From Leclercia adecarboxylata (GTDB lineage: Bacteria; Pseudomonadota; Gammaproteobacteria; Enterobacterales; Enterobacteriaceae), in the NCBI GenBank assembly GCA_002360945.1, contig DERO01000012.1, positions 46,311 through 110,310 on the forward strand: DNA of 64,000 nt, read 5' to 3'. Below are positions 39,428 through 48,558 of the stretch, piece after piece. The notes under the pieces are model-generated. The model had not been told where the DNA came from. It saw only the letters and a list, made by a program, of their open reading frames with translations, and ran no database searches. The first letter of the stretch is position 1, and every line of letters begins with the position of its first letter. Position numbers and translations under genes: made by a program.

Positions 39428-40429
39428 ATGAAAGCCATTGCCATTACCCGTTCTGCACCCCACAACATCGAGTTTCTGCACGAGATTACGCTGCCGCAGC
39501 CGACGGCAACAGGGCACGACCTGCTGATTGAAGTGAAAGCCATCTCCGTTAACCCGGTAGACACCAAGGTACGCGCCGGGTTTAGCGGGGATACGCCGCG
39601 CGTTCTCGGCTGGGACGCGGTGGGAGTGGTTACCGCAGTGGGCGAGGCGGTGACCCTTTTCGCGCCGGGGGATGAAGTCTGGTATGCCGGGGCGCTGGGC
39701 CGGGCGGGCAGCAACAGCGAGTATCAGCTGGTGGACGAGCGCATTGTGGCCCTGAAGCCAAAAACGCTGGATAACGCCGCCGCCGCTGCGATGCCGTTAA
39801 CGGCCATCACCGCCTGGGAGATGCTCTTCGATCGGCTGGGCGTTCAGGAACAGGGTAACGAAGGCGACACGCTGCTGATCGTCGGTGCCGCGGGCGGCGT
39901 GGGCTCGATCCTCGTTCAGCTGGCGCGTAAGCTGACAAAAATGACCGTTATCGGCACGGCGTCGCGCCCGGAAAGCCAGCTGTGGGTGCGTGAGGCGGGG
40001 GCGCATCATGTTATCGATCACAGCAAGCCGCTGTCGGAAGAGCTGGCCGGACTGGGCATTAACGAGGTGACCCACGTCGCCAGCCTGAACCATACCGAGG
40101 CGCATTACGCTGAAATCATCAAGGCTCTGGCGCCGCAGGGCAAACTGGCGCTGATTGACGATCCCGAGACGCTGGATGCCCGCCCGCTGAAGGCGAAGAG
40201 CATCTCCCTGCACTGGGAGTTTATGTTCACCCGCTCAATGTTTGAAACCCAGGATATGATCGCCCAGCACCAGCTTCTGACCCGAGTTGCCACGCTGATT
40301 GATGAGCAGGCGATCACCACCACGCTGGGTGAGCACTACGGGGCAATCACGGCGGCGAATGTGCAGAAAGCTCACGCTCAACTGGAAACAGGGCGTGCGG
40401 TCGGGAAGATTGTGCTGGAAGGGTTCTGA
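39428..40429 (+). CDS. Zinc-type alcohol dehydrogenase-like oxidoreductase (MDR family)
   Basis: 333 residues, medium-chain dehydrogenase/reductase fold: N-terminal GroES-like domain (AISVNPVDTKVRAGF, GWDAVGVVTAVGEAVTLFAPGDEV), nucleotide motif LLIVGAAGGVGSILVQLARK at about 155-175, C-terminal ALDTGRAVGK-like end (QLETGRAVGKIVLEGF). Structural zinc cysteines are lacking, as in the zinc-independent quinone reductase-like branch. Probably NADPH-dependent reduction of quinones or reactive enones. Divergent from the LysR gene. CGGAG 5 nt before ATG. Confidence 0.88.
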   Translation: MKAIAITRSAPHNIEFLHEITLPQPTATGHDLLIEVKAISVNPVDTKVRAGFSGDTPRVLGWDAVGVVTAVGEAVTLFAPGDEVWYAGALGRAGSNSEYQLVDERIVALKPKTLDNAAAAAMPLTAITAWEMLFDRLGVQEQGNEGDTLLIVGAAGGVGSILVQLARKLTKMTVIGTASRPESQLWVREAGAHHVIDHSKPLSEELAGLGINEVTHVASLNHTEAHYAEIIKALAPQGKLALIDDPETLDARPLKAKSISLHWEFMFTRSMFETQDMIAQHQLLTRVATLIDEQAITTTLGEHYGAITAANVQKAHAQLETGRAVGKIVLEGF

Positions 40430-40467
40430 CGGGGGCTAATGGCTTTCGCTGGATGAATTGAGGATAC

Positions 40468-40501
40468 AAAAAAGCCCGCAGGCTTGCGCCGAGCGGGCTT
40501 T
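40468..40501 (-). terminator. Rho-independent terminator of ssrA
   Basis: Stem AAAGCCCGC / GCGGGCTTT (40471-40479 with 40493-40501) followed on the minus strand by six T, 44 bp beyond the tmRNA 3' end. Confidence 0.85.
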
Positions 40502-40544
40502 CAGGACTTCGTATCAGGCTCTGGTGACCATCAACAAAGAATTT

Positions 40545-40908
40545 TGGTGGAGCTGGCGGGAGTTGAACCCGCGTCCGAAATTTCTACATCCTCGGTACTA
40601 CATGCTTAGTCAGTCTTTACATTCGCACGCCAGCTGCGGACAGACACGCCACTAACGAACTAGCCTGATTAGTTTTAACGCTTCAACCCCAGGCAGGATT
40701 TCCACGCGATCTCTTTTGGGTTTGACCTCTCTTTGATCCCCGTCTTAAGAGCGGAAGCTAGGGAGAGAGGGCTCTTAGCAGGTTATTAAGCTGCTAAAGC
40801 GTAGTTTTCGTCGTTTGCGACTATTTTTTTGCGGCTTTTTACGAGGCAAACCGCCCCTCGGCATGCACCTTGGGTTTCGCAAATCCCGTCGAATCCAGAA
40901 TCAGCCCC
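40545..40908 (-). ncRNA. ssrA: Transfer-messenger RNA (tmRNA)
   Basis: 364 nt. The 5' end GGGGCUGA pairs with the 3' CAGCUCC of the acceptor stem, leaving encoded ACCA; the third pair is the G-U that specifies alanine. T-arm GGTTCAACTCCC is visible near the 3' end. The tag frame at 40818-40786 reads ANDENYALAA then stop, as in other enterobacteria. Rescues stalled ribosomes together with SmpB, encoded immediately upstream on the same strand. The gene is intact although its 3' end is a common integration site. Confidence 0.97.
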
Positions 40909-40998
40909 AATAGTGTTACAGCAAGTATACCAGAATTTGCAGCCCGGATACCAGTCCGGAACGCTAACTTATTGAATCGCTCAATAAGTATCCGGAAA

Positions 40999-41481
40999 TT
41001 AACGGCCTGCGTGCTTCATGATGCGCGCTTTATCGACCTGCCACTCGCGATCTTTGGCATCGTTACGCTTGTCGTGCTGCTTCTTACCTTTCGCCACGCC
41101 GATTTTCACTTTGCACCAGGCGTTCTTCCAGTACAGCGACAGGGCGAGCACGGTATAACCTTCGCGGTTGATACGCCCGAAAAGGGAGTCCAGCTCGCGC
41201 TTGTTCAGCAGCAGCTTACGGGTGCGGGTGGGATCGCAAACGTAGTGGGAAGAGGCGACGGTCAGCGGCTGGAAGTTCGCGCCAAACAGAAAGGCTTCGC
41301 CGTCTTTGAAGATCACGTAGCTATCACCGATATTGGCTTTACCCGCACGCAGCGATTTAACTTCCCAGCCCTGCAGCGCAAGGCCAGCTTCGAATTCTTC
41401 TTCAATGAAATACTCGTGGCGGGCACGCTTGTTGAGCGCAATGGTTGCCGAGCCAGGTTTATGTGCTTTTTTCTTCGTCAT
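40999..41481 (-). CDS. smpB: SsrA-binding protein
   Basis: 160 residues. Conserved SmpB blocks: [53 protein letters not shown] and a basic C-terminal tail ([25 protein letters not shown]) that inserts into the ribosomal mRNA channel. Binds tmRNA and delivers it to stalled ribosomes. 90 bp upstream of ssrA in the same direction. Confidence 0.97.
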   Translation of the reverse strand: MTKKKAHKPGSATIALNKRARHEYFIEEEFEAGLALQGWEVKSLRAGKANIGDSYVIFKDGEAFLFGANFQPLTVASSHYVCDPTRTRKLLLNKRELDSLFGRINREGYTVLALSLYWKNAWCKVKIGVAKGKKQHDKRNDAKDREWQVDKARIMKHAGR

Positions 41482-41598
41482 AAGTGTCGTGAAGCCGTAG
41501 GTAATCTGATGTCAAAAAGTCACCTCATTGCGTCCTGTGAGGTCTAACGCGCTATATTAGCACGAGATGAGGCTCAGCGTTTTTTTAACAGGTGATAA

Positions 41599-42075
41599 AT
41601 GCTATTATTTGTCGGTTGTTTGATCAGGAAAAATGTTATGCCTCAGATTAGTCGTACTGCGCTTGTCCCCTACAGTGTGGAACAGATGTACCAGTTAGTG
41701 AATGACGTACAGTCATATCCGCAGTTTATCCCGGGATGTACCGGGAGCCGCGTGCTGGACTCAGGCCCGACGCAAATGACGGCGGCGGTGGATGTCTCCA
41801 AAGCCGGGATCAGCAAAACCTTCACCACCCGCAACACGCTGACCGATAACCAGAGTATTCTGATGCAGCTGGTGGATGGCCCGTTCAAGAAACTGATGGG
41901 TGGATGGAAGTTTGTCCCGCTCAGCGCCGATGCCTGCCGGATCGAGTTTCATCTCGACTTTGAGTTTACCAACGCCCTGATCGAGCTGGCGTTTGGTCGC
42001 GTGTTTAAAGAGCTGGCAGCGAATATGGTTCAGGCCTTTACGGTGCGCGCCAAAGAGGTTTACAGTGCCGGCTAA
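41599..42075 (+). CDS. ratA: RatA, START/COQ10-domain ribosome-association protein
   Basis: 158 residues from ATG 41599 (AGGTG 5 nt upstream), or 145 from the internal ATG 41638 ([13 protein letters not shown], with AGGA upstream); both starts look usable. The coenzyme Q-binding/START fold spans [23 protein letters not shown] to the C-terminus. In E. coli RatA is reported to bind 50S subunits and block subunit joining; eukaryotic relatives bind coenzyme Q. Overlaps rnfH by 11 bp. Divergent from smpB. Confidence 0.93.
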   Translation: MLLFVGCLIRKNVMPQISRTALVPYSVEQMYQLVNDVQSYPQFIPGCTGSRVLDSGPTQMTAAVDVSKAGISKTFTTRNTLTDNQSILMQLVDGPFKKLMGGWKFVPLSADACRIEFHLDFEFTNALIELAFGRVFKELAANMVQAFTVRAKEVYSAG

Positions 42076-42352
42076 CATCGTGGTGGAAGTGGCCTACGCG
42101 CTGCCGGAAAAGCAGTATCTGCAGCGCGTGACCCTGGAAGAGGGTGCTACCGTTGAAGAGGCGATCCGCGCCTCTGGCCTGCTGACGCTGCGCAGCGATA
42201 TCGATCTGACAAAAAACAAAGTCGGGATTTACAGCCGTCCGGTCAAACTGGCCGATAGCGTAAAGGACGGCGACCGGGTTGAGATCTATCGCCCGCTGAT
42301 TGCCGACCCGAAAGAGCTGCGTCGCCAGCGTGCTGAGAAGACCGCTAAGTAA
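42065..42352 (+). CDS. rnfH: RnfH/RatB ubiquitin-like protein
   Basis: 95 residues from GTG 42065 ([20 protein letters not shown]), which matches the family N-terminus; an in-frame ATG further upstream lies inside ratA. Beta-grasp fold of the ThiS/MoaD type with [16 protein letters not shown] at the end. Function unsettled; always linked to ratA. Confidence 0.93.
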   Translation: MPANIVVEVAYALPEKQYLQRVTLEEGATVEEAIRASGLLTLRSDIDLTKNKVGIYSRPVKLADSVKDGDRVEIYRPLIADPKELRRQRAEKTAK

Positions 42353-42362
42353 CTAACGATAA

Positions 42363-42397
42363 AACAAAAAAAGGTGCTCAATGAGCACCTTTTTGCA
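42363..42397. terminator. Bidirectional rho-independent terminator (rnfH / bamE)
   Basis: Stem AGGTGCTCA / TGAGCACCT around A, with T5 on the plus strand and T7 on the minus strand, placed between convergent genes. Confidence 0.9.
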
Positions 42398-42408
42398 TTT
42401 CTGAAACC

Positions 42409-42750
42409 TTACTCTTTAGTGAGCGCAGGTTTGTTGTCGATGTTGGTCAGCACGCCGCTGCTGTTGAAGGTCAGCGTCAGGGTCTGCTGGGATACATCTT
42501 CATGGCCAGGCTTCTGGCGGAACACGTAGAACCAGGTGTTGGTGCCGAACGGATCGGACATCATCGGTGTGCCCAGGGCATAGGCAACCTGCTGCTGCGT
42601 CATACCGACACGAATTTTAGACACATCGTTAGGAGCGAGATAGTTCCCCTGGTTGATGTCAGGGCGGTAAACCACTTTTTCCAGAGTGGAGCAGCCTGCG
42701 GTCATCATCAGAAGAACCGCAGCAACAGCGGTCAGCGTTTTACAGCGCAT
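42409..42750 (-). CDS. bamE: Outer-membrane assembly lipoprotein BamE (SmpA)
   Basis: 113 residues. Lipoprotein signal with lipobox LLMMTAGC (Cys20), then the two-layer fold: [46 protein letters not shown]. Accessory part of the BAM complex that inserts beta-barrels in the outer membrane; BamD of the same complex is at 62.3-63.0 kb. Confidence 0.96.
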   Translation of the reverse strand: MRCKTLTAVAAVLLMMTAGCSTLEKVVYRPDINQGNYLAPNDVSKIRVGMTQQQVAYALGTPMMSDPFGTNTWFYVFRQKPGHEDVSQQTLTLTFNSSGVLTNIDNKPALTKE

Positions 42751-42901
42751 AGTGATTTGATTCCTTTTCGGGCCCGGGCAATACGCGACGGCTCATATGT
42801 AATATGCCGATGATAATAGACCTTTCACCACATTAAAACCTCTGGCGTCCGGTCTGTCGGCGTTTTTATTGTTCTGTATGACCCTGAGATACCGAAAAAG
42901 T

Positions 42902-44563
42902 TTAGGCAGCCAGCAGTTCTTTCGCATTCGCCAGCGTGTTGCGGGTCACTTCGCTACCGCCCAGCAGACGGGCCAGCTCCTGCAGACGAGCGCGTTTGTC
43001 CAGCGGCTGCATGTGCGTTTCGGTCATCTCGCCGTCGGTCTCTTTGCTGACAAAGAAGTGATGGTGGCCGCAACCGGCAACCTGCGGCAGGTGGGTCACA
43101 CACATTACCTGGGTGGACTCGCCCAGTTGACGCAGCAGTTTACCCACTACCGCTGCGGTCGGGCCGCTGATACCGACATCCACTTCATCGAAGATCAGCG
43201 CCGGGGTTTCCATTTTCTTCGCCGTGATCACCTGAATCGCCAGAGCGATACGCGACAGCTCACCGCCGGACGCGACACGGGAGATCGCCTGCAGCGGCTG
43301 GCCCGGGTTGGTGGTGACGCGGAATTCAATGCGGTCTGCCCCTTCGGCCGTCAGGTGATTGTCTTCAAACTTCACATCGATGGTGAAAACGCCGTGCGGC
43401 ATCGACAGCAGATGCATGCTCTCCGTGATGTGCTGGCTCAGCTCCTGAGCGTAGCGCAGACGCACGTTGTGCAGCTGCGTGGCGGTTTGCATCGCCTGCT
43501 GATGATGCACGCTGACGGCCAGAGAGAGGGTCTCCAGCGAATCGGCCTGATCGTCAAGCTGATGCTGCTCATCGAGCAGGGACTGGTGGAACGCAGGCAG
43601 CTCCTCTGGCGAAACGTGGTGTTTACGCGCGAGGGAGATTTGGCGCGAAATGCGCTGTTCCAGCTCAAACAGGCGGTTAGGATCGAGATCCAGCCGCTCG
43701 CAGTAATGGCGTAGCTCGTCGCTGGCTTCGGAGATCTGAATCGCCGCCTCTTCCAGCATATCCAGCATGCCGGAGACTTTGCTGTCCATGCCCGCCAGTT
43801 CGGTGACTAACTGGCGCACGGTATAGAGCTGGCTTTGCAGATTTACATCCTCGCCGTCGGCCATCAGGTTCAGCGCCTGCTGGCTGGTTGAGAGCAGCTG
43901 ACCGCTGTTGGCGAGACGTTTGTACTCTTCGTCGATCTGCTCAAACTCGCCCGGCTGCGGGCTGAACTCGTTCAGCTCTTTCAGCTGATACGCCAGCAGT
44001 TCGGCGCGGGCTGCACGTTCCTGGCTCTGCTGCTGATGCAGCGCCAGCTCCCGGCAGCTTTGATGCCACTGACGATAGTGCGCCGCCATCAGTTGCATAA
44101 GGTCGGATTCACCGGCATAGCCGTCGAGTAAGGACTTCTGCTGTTCAGGCTTGATGAGCTGCTGATGGGCGTGCTGCCCGTGGATTTGGATTAACAGCTG
44201 TCCCAGCTCGCGCAGCTGGGACAGCGGCACCGCGGTACCGTTGATGAAGCCACGGGAGCGGCCGTCGCTGTTGAGAACACGACGAAGTAAGCACTCACGT
44301 CCATCTTCGAGTTGGTTCTCCTCAAGCCAGCGCAGTGCGGCAGGGGTATCTTTTAAGGAGAAACGAGCGCAGAGATCGGCGCGGCTGGCACCAGCGCGAA
44401 CCATGCTGCCGTCGGCACGACCGCCAAGGCACAGCCCGAGCGCATCAATCGCAATAGATTTACCGGCACCGGTTTCCCCGGTGATAGCTGTCATTCCGCT
44501 GTTGAAATCAATTTCGAGCTCACGAACGATGGCGAAGTTGCTGATGGTCAGTTGTGCCAGCAT
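42902..44563 (-). CDS. recN: DNA repair ATPase RecN
   Basis: 553 residues, an SMC-like protein. Walker [10 protein letters not shown] near 30-38, central coiled coils about 150-370, C-terminal [18 protein letters not shown] signature, Walker [16 protein letters not shown], and His switch [10 protein letters not shown]. Cohesin-like role in double-strand break repair. Two LexA boxes directly upstream show SOS control. Confidence 0.97.
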   Translation of the reverse strand: MLAQLTISNFAIVRELEIDFNSGMTAITGETGAGKSIAIDALGLCLGGRADGSMVRAGASRADLCARFSLKDTPAALRWLEENQLEDGRECLLRRVLNSDGRSRGFINGTAVPLSQLRELGQLLIQIHGQHAHQQLIKPEQQKSLLDGYAGESDLMQLMAAHYRQWHQSCRELALHQQQSQERAARAELLAYQLKELNEFSPQPGEFEQIDEEYKRLANSGQLLSTSQQALNLMADGEDVNLQSQLYTVRQLVTELAGMDSKVSGMLDMLEEAAIQISEASDELRHYCERLDLDPNRLFELEQRISRQISLARKHHVSPEELPAFHQSLLDEQHQLDDQADSLETLSLAVSVHHQQAMQTATQLHNVRLRYAQELSQHITESMHLLSMPHGVFTIDVKFEDNHLTAEGADRIEFRVTTNPGQPLQAISRVASGGELSRIALAIQVITAKKMETPALIFDEVDVGISGPTAAVVGKLLRQLGESTQVMCVTHLPQVAGCGHHHFFVSKETDGEMTETHMQPLDKRARLQELARLLGGSEVTRNTLANAKELLAA

Positions 44564-44591
44564 AAACGTTTTCCTGTATGAAAAACCATAA

Positions 44592-44629
44592 CTGTGTTTG
44601 TGTACAGTATAAACTGGTTTTTTATACAG
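44592..44629 (-). promoter_or_regulatory. Two LexA (SOS) boxes upstream of recN
   Basis: CTGT-N8-ACAG at 44592-44607 and CTGG-N8-ACAG at 44614-44629, about 30 and 50 bp upstream of the recN ATG. Tandem LexA sites are the known arrangement at E. coli recN. Confidence 0.88.
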
Positions 44630-44648
44630 TAAAGTGCTGGATGCGATT

Positions 44649-45527
44649 TCAGAACAATTTTTTCGACCAGCCGAGCTTGGAGCTTAATGTGTTGAAATAG
44701 CTGTAGTCTTTCGGGTGGATCAGATTGAGGTGATAATCGCAGCGGCGGATGAGCACATCCTCACCTTCCTGGATCGGCAGCGCGATTTGGCTGTCGCAGC
44801 TGATCTCCAGGTCGTTACGGCGGTGCGAGAAGCGCAGACGGATGGTGCTGCTGCTGTTGATGACCAGCGGGCGAGCCGAGAGGGTATGCGGGAACATCGG
44901 CACCAGCGTGATGGCATCCAGCGACGGCGTCAGGATCGGGCCGCCCGCCGACAGCGAGTAGGCCGTGGAGCCGGTGGGGGTAGAGATAATCAGCCCATCG
45001 GAGCGCTGCGAGAAGGCAAAGATTTCGTCGATATAGACTTCGAACTCAATCATGTGCGCCACTTTCCCCGGGTGCAGCACCACTTCGTTAATGGCGGTGC
45101 TGATCCGTTTCTGGCAATCCTGCTGGCACACCTGCGCTTCCAGCAAAAAGCGTTTTTCACTGATGTAGTGGCCTTCCAGCACGTCGGCGAGTTGCTGCTG
45201 GGCGTTATCCGGGTCGAGGTCAGTTAAAAAGCCCAGGTTACCACGGTTGATGCCAATGACTTTAATATCGTAACGGGCAAGGGTCCGCGCAGCGCCGAGC
45301 ATGTTGCCGTCGCCCCCGACCACCACCGCCAGGTCGGCCTGCTGACCGATTTCCGCCAGCGTGCCGGTCTTCACATTGGTCAGCTGCAGTTCCTGAGCAA
45401 TCTGTTGTTCAACAATCACATCGTAATTTTTCGCACACAGCCAGCGATACAGCATTTCATGTGTCGTCAACGCAGTAGGGTGACGTGGATGACCGACAAT
45501 CCCAATACACTTGAAATGGTTGCTCAT
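44649..45527 (-). CDS. nadK: NAD kinase
   Basis: 292 residues from ATG 45527 ([17 protein letters not shown]), matching E. coli in length; a longer in-frame opening upstream is not used. Motifs: [48 protein letters not shown]. Makes NADP from NAD. Leader overlaps the divergent grpE heat-shock promoter. Confidence 0.97.
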   Translation of the reverse strand: MSNHFKCIGIVGHPRHPTALTTHEMLYRWLCAKNYDVIVEQQIAQELQLTNVKTGTLAEIGQQADLAVVVGGDGNMLGAARTLARYDIKVIGINRGNLGFLTDLDPDNAQQQLADVLEGHYISEKRFLLEAQVCQQDCQKRISTAINEVVLHPGKVAHMIEFEVYIDEIFAFSQRSDGLIISTPTGSTAYSLSAGGPILTPSLDAITLVPMFPHTLSARPLVINSSSTIRLRFSHRRNDLEISCDSQIALPIQEGEDVLIRRCDYHLNLIHPKDYSYFNTLSSKLGWSKKLF

Positions 45528-45575
45528 TTTCTGAAGGTCCTTGTGCGAATGAATGATGACAATGTGGCTTGTTCC

Positions 45576-45604
45576 CTTGAATCCCGGAAACTGATCCCCA
45601 TAAT
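45576..45604 (+). promoter_or_regulatory. Sigma-32 heat-shock promoter of grpE
   Basis: CTTGAA (45576-45581), 14 nt, CCCCATAAT (45596-45604). This is nearly the consensus for RpoH promoters, 45 bp before the grpE ATG. Confidence 0.88.
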
Positions 45605-45648
45605 AAGCGAAGTTAGCGAGTTGAATGCAGAAAAACGCGGAGAAATTC

Positions 45649-46242
45649 ATGAGTAGTAAAGAACAGAAAACGCCTGAGGGGCAAGCCCCGGAAGAAATTA
45701 TCACGGAGCAGCACGAAGAGGTTGAGGCTGCAGAGCCTGAGGCTGGTGCTGAGCAGGTGGATCCGCGCGATGAAAAAATTGCGAATCTGGAAGCTCAGGT
45801 CACTGAAGCCCAGAACCGCGAGCGCGATGGCATCCTGCGTATCAAAGCGGAAATGGAAAACCTGCGTCGCCGTACCGAGCTGGACGTTGAAAAGGCGCAT
45901 AAATTTGCGCTGGAGAAGTTCGTCAACGAACTGCTGCCGGTGATCGACAGCCTGGATCGCGCGCTGGAAGTGGCGGATAAAGCCAACCCGGACATGGCCC
46001 CGATGGTTGAAGGCATCGAGCTGACGCTGAAATCCATGCTCGACGTGGTGAAGAAGTTTGGCGTTGAAGTGGTTGCCGACACCAACGTGCCGATGGATCC
46101 GAACGTGCATCAGGCCATTGCGATGGTGGAGTCTGAGGACGTTGTTGCCGGTAACGTGCTGATGGTGATGCAGAAAGGCTATACCCTTAACGGTCGTACT
46201 ATTCGCGCGGCGATGGTCTCCGTTGCGAAAGCTAAGGCGTAA
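45649..46242 (+). CDS. grpE: Nucleotide exchange factor GrpE
   Basis: 197 residues from ATG 45649 (GGAG 7 nt upstream; matches E. coli). Acidic N-terminus, long helix to about 135 ([32 protein letters not shown]), then the beta-domain ending [20 protein letters not shown]. Releases ADP from DnaK. Own transcription unit with sigma-32 promoter. Confidence 0.97.
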   Translation: MSSKEQKTPEGQAPEEIITEQHEEVEAAEPEAGAEQVDPRDEKIANLEAQVTEAQNRERDGILRIKAEMENLRRRTELDVEKAHKFALEKFVNELLPVIDSLDRALEVADKANPDMAPMVEGIELTLKSMLDVVKKFGVEVVADTNVPMDPNVHQAIAMVESEDVVAGNVLMVMQKGYTLNGRTIRAAMVSVAKAKA

Positions 46243-46257
46243 TTAGCCTCCCGTAGT

Positions 46258-46285
46258 GCCGGGCGGCGGCTTCGCCTGACCCGGC
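46258..46285. repeat. REP-like palindrome
   Basis: GCCGGGCGGCGGC...GACCCGGC between the convergent grpE and yfjD genes; same family as at 15839 and 22454. Confidence 0.7.
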
Positions 46286-46295
46286 CTACACCTGA

Positions 46296-47582
46296 TTACT
46301 CCGCGACGCTTTCCCTGAGCGGTTTCACCGGCAAGACTTTTACCTGCTTAATCATGTTGTCCTGCACGTCCAGGATATCAATATCGTACTGGCTAATACG
46401 CACCCGCGTGCCCACCGCCGGGATCTCCTCCAGCGCTTCCAGAATCATACCGTTAATGGTACGGGCTTCCGCTTCCGGCATCTGCCAGTTAAAGGCTTTA
46501 TTGAGTTCACGGACGTTCGCGCTGCCGTCAATCAGCACCGAGCCGTCGTTTTGCGGCGTGACCTCTTCCGCAAGGGAGGGGGACATGGAGGTGGTAAAGT
46601 CGCCCACGATCTCCTCGAGAATATCCTCCACCGTCACCAGCCCCTGAATATCGCCATACTCATCGACCACCAGACCCACTTTCTTTTTATTCCGCTGGAA
46701 TTTGACCAGCTGGGTACTGAGCGGGGTGCCTTCCGGAATGTAGTAAATCTCATCCGCCGCCCGCAGCATCACCTCTTTGGTAAACTCTTTTTTCTCGGTC
46801 ATCAGACGATACGCCTCACGCACGCGCAGCATGCTGATGGTGTCGTCCAGCGAATCACGGTACAACACGATGCGGCCATGCGGGGAGTGGGTCAGCTGGC
46901 GGACAATGGCTTTCCAGTCGTCGTTGATGTCGATACCGACGATCTCGTTGCGCGGCACCATAATGTCGTCAACGCTGACCTTTTCCAGATCCAGCACCGA
47001 CAGCAGCATATCCTGATTGCGACGGGAGATTTGCGAGCGCGACTCATGCACGATAGTGCGCAGTTCATCTTTGCTCAGCGCACTGCTGATCGTCACATCC
47101 GCCTTAATGCCCACCATGCGCATCAGCACGCGCGTCACGCCATTTAACAGCCACACCAGCGGCATCATCAGAATAAGTAGCGGCGCCAGCAGGAAGCTGC
47201 TGGGATAGGCGACCTTCTCGGGGTAGAGCGCGGCGACGGTCTTCGGCAGCACTTCGGCAAAGACCAGCACCACAAAGGTCAGCACCCCGGTGGCGATAGC
47301 GACCCCGGCGTTGCCGTAAAGGCGCATGCCGACAATTGTGCCCAGCGCAGAGGCGAGAATGTTGACCAGGTTATTGCCGATAAGCACCAGGCTTATCAGG
47401 CGATCCGGTTTACGCAGCAATTTTTCCACACGACGTGCGGCCCGGTTACCCTGTTTGGCGCGATGACGTAACCGGTAGCGGTTCAGCGTCATCATGCCGG
47501 TCTCCGAGCCGGAGAAATAGGCGGAGATAACCACCATGACGATCAGGGTGATGATCAGCGTGGTAGTAGAGATGTGTTCCAG
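46296..47582 (-). CDS. yfjD: CorB/CorC-type membrane protein with CBS domains (YfjD)
   Basis: 428 residues if started at CTG 47582. The first in-frame ATG (47537) would remove 15 residues conserved with E. coli (EHISTTTLIITLI), and AAGGAG stands exactly 6 nt before the CTG, so a CTG start is favoured. DUF21 membrane domain about 1-190 with SAYFSGSETGMMTLNRYRLRH and APLLILMMPLVWLLNG; two CBS domains about 205-330 (DIMVPRNEIVGID, VGLVVDEYGDIQGLVTVEDILEEIVGD); C-terminal CorC_HlyC domain. Thought to take part in magnesium/cobalt efflux. Follows ypjD by 18 bp. Confidence 0.92.
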   Translation of the reverse strand: MEHISTTTLIITLIVMVVISAYFSGSETGMMTLNRYRLRHRAKQGNRAARRVEKLLRKPDRLISLVLIGNNLVNILASALGTIVGMRLYGNAGVAIATGVLTFVVLVFAEVLPKTVAALYPEKVAYPSSFLLAPLLILMMPLVWLLNGVTRVLMRMVGIKADVTISSALSKDELRTIVHESRSQISRRNQDMLLSVLDLEKVSVDDIMVPRNEIVGIDINDDWKAIVRQLTHSPHGRIVLYRDSLDDTISMLRVREAYRLMTEKKEFTKEVMLRAADEIYYIPEGTPLSTQLVKFQRNKKKVGLVVDEYGDIQGLVTVEDILEEIVGDFTTSMSPSLAEEVTPQNDGSVLIDGSANVRELNKAFNWQMPEAEARTINGMILEALEEIPAVGTRVRISQYDIDILDVQDNMIKQVKVLPVKPLRESVAE

Positions 47583-47600
47583 GGGGAACTCCTTGGTTAC

Positions 47601-48392
47601 TTAGCTGGCGATTTGCTGGATGACGCGGCTACCGAAATAAGCCAGTGTCAGAAGGCCTGCTCCCGCAACGTTGAACCAGACCACGCGGCGACCGCGCCAG
47701 CCTTCATGATAATGGCCCCATAACAGGACAATATAGACAAACCACGCGATGATGGAGAGCACGGCCTTATCGATATTCTCCATGCTGAAGAGATTGTGCA
47801 TATAAAACAGGCCGGTACTCAGCGTGAGCGTGAGCAAGACTACCCCCACCTGGGTGATGTGAAACATTTTGCGCTCGATGGTCATCAGCGGCGGCATTTC
47901 GTTGCTGAAGGCCAGCTTTTTGTTTTTGAGCTGATAGTCAATCCAGGCCAGTTGGAGCGCGTACAGCGCGGCGATGATCAGCGTCGCGTACGAGAACAGC
48001 GACAGGCCAATATGCACCATCATCCCCGGCGTGGTTTCAAGGTGGGTGATGAACTCATTCGGCACGAAGGTGGCAAAAGCGAGGTTGATCAGCGCAAAGG
48101 CGTAGACAATCGGCAACAGCAGCCAGCCGCGGTTTTTCGATGCCACGATGGTCATTACCGTACAGATCATCAGGCTGACCAGCGACCCGACGTTCAGCAG
48201 GCTCAGGTTTTGCCCGCTGCCATCGCCCGGCAGAATGCGCGCTTCGAGCGCAAAGGCGTGACTTATCAACGCGATGACAGCCGACAAAATAGCCATTCGC
48301 CGCCAGCCGCTGTTTTTTTGTAGCAGGCCAGGGATGATCAGCGCGAGGCTGACAGAGTACGCCACAAGAGCGATCAGTGCGAAAACAGGCAT
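47601..48392 (-). CDS. ypjD: Cytochrome c assembly-like inner-membrane protein YpjD
   Basis: 263 residues from ATG 48392 (MPVFALIALVAYSVS). About eight hydrophobic helices; CcsA/CcmC-like core with WGHYHEGWRGRR. Part of the cytochrome c assembly superfamily; precise role not settled. First gene of the ypjD-yfjD pair, divergent from ffh. Confidence 0.92.
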   Translation of the reverse strand: MPVFALIALVAYSVSLALIIPGLLQKNSGWRRMAILSAVIALISHAFALEARILPGDGSGQNLSLLNVGSLVSLMICTVMTIVASKNRGWLLLPIVYAFALINLAFATFVPNEFITHLETTPGMMVHIGLSLFSYATLIIAALYALQLAWIDYQLKNKKLAFSNEMPPLMTIERKMFHITQVGVVLLTLTLSTGLFYMHNLFSMENIDKAVLSIIAWFVYIVLLWGHYHEGWRGRRVVWFNVAGAGLLTLAYFGSRVIQQIAS

Positions 48393-48486
48393 ATAGGTGT
48401 CGACAGTTGTCCTGATGAGAAAGAGAGGCAGTATAACGTTACGTGAGGCGTGCTCCAACCGTTGCATAACAACAAAGGCGCCTTCA

Positions 48487-48495
48487 TGTTATACT
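48487..48495 (+). promoter_or_regulatory. Candidate extended -10 promoter of ffh
   Basis: TGTTATACT fits the extended -10 pattern (TG-N-TATAnT), 64 bp upstream of the ffh ATG; no clear -35 hexamer at 17 bp. Read from sequence only. Confidence 0.45.
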
Positions 48496-48558
48496 GCGGC
48501 AAAATTCTGTGTATGTGTCGCTTATGGCGGCCCAACGTTTCTACTCAGGCGAGAGACA

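Noticed and set aside
40458..40655. Open frame overlapping the ssrA terminator and 3' end
   Set aside because: Explained by the tmRNA on the other strand.
40545..40908. Integration (att) site at ssrA
   Set aside because: No integrase gene or duplicated tmRNA 3' end was found in the window; only the location is suggestive.
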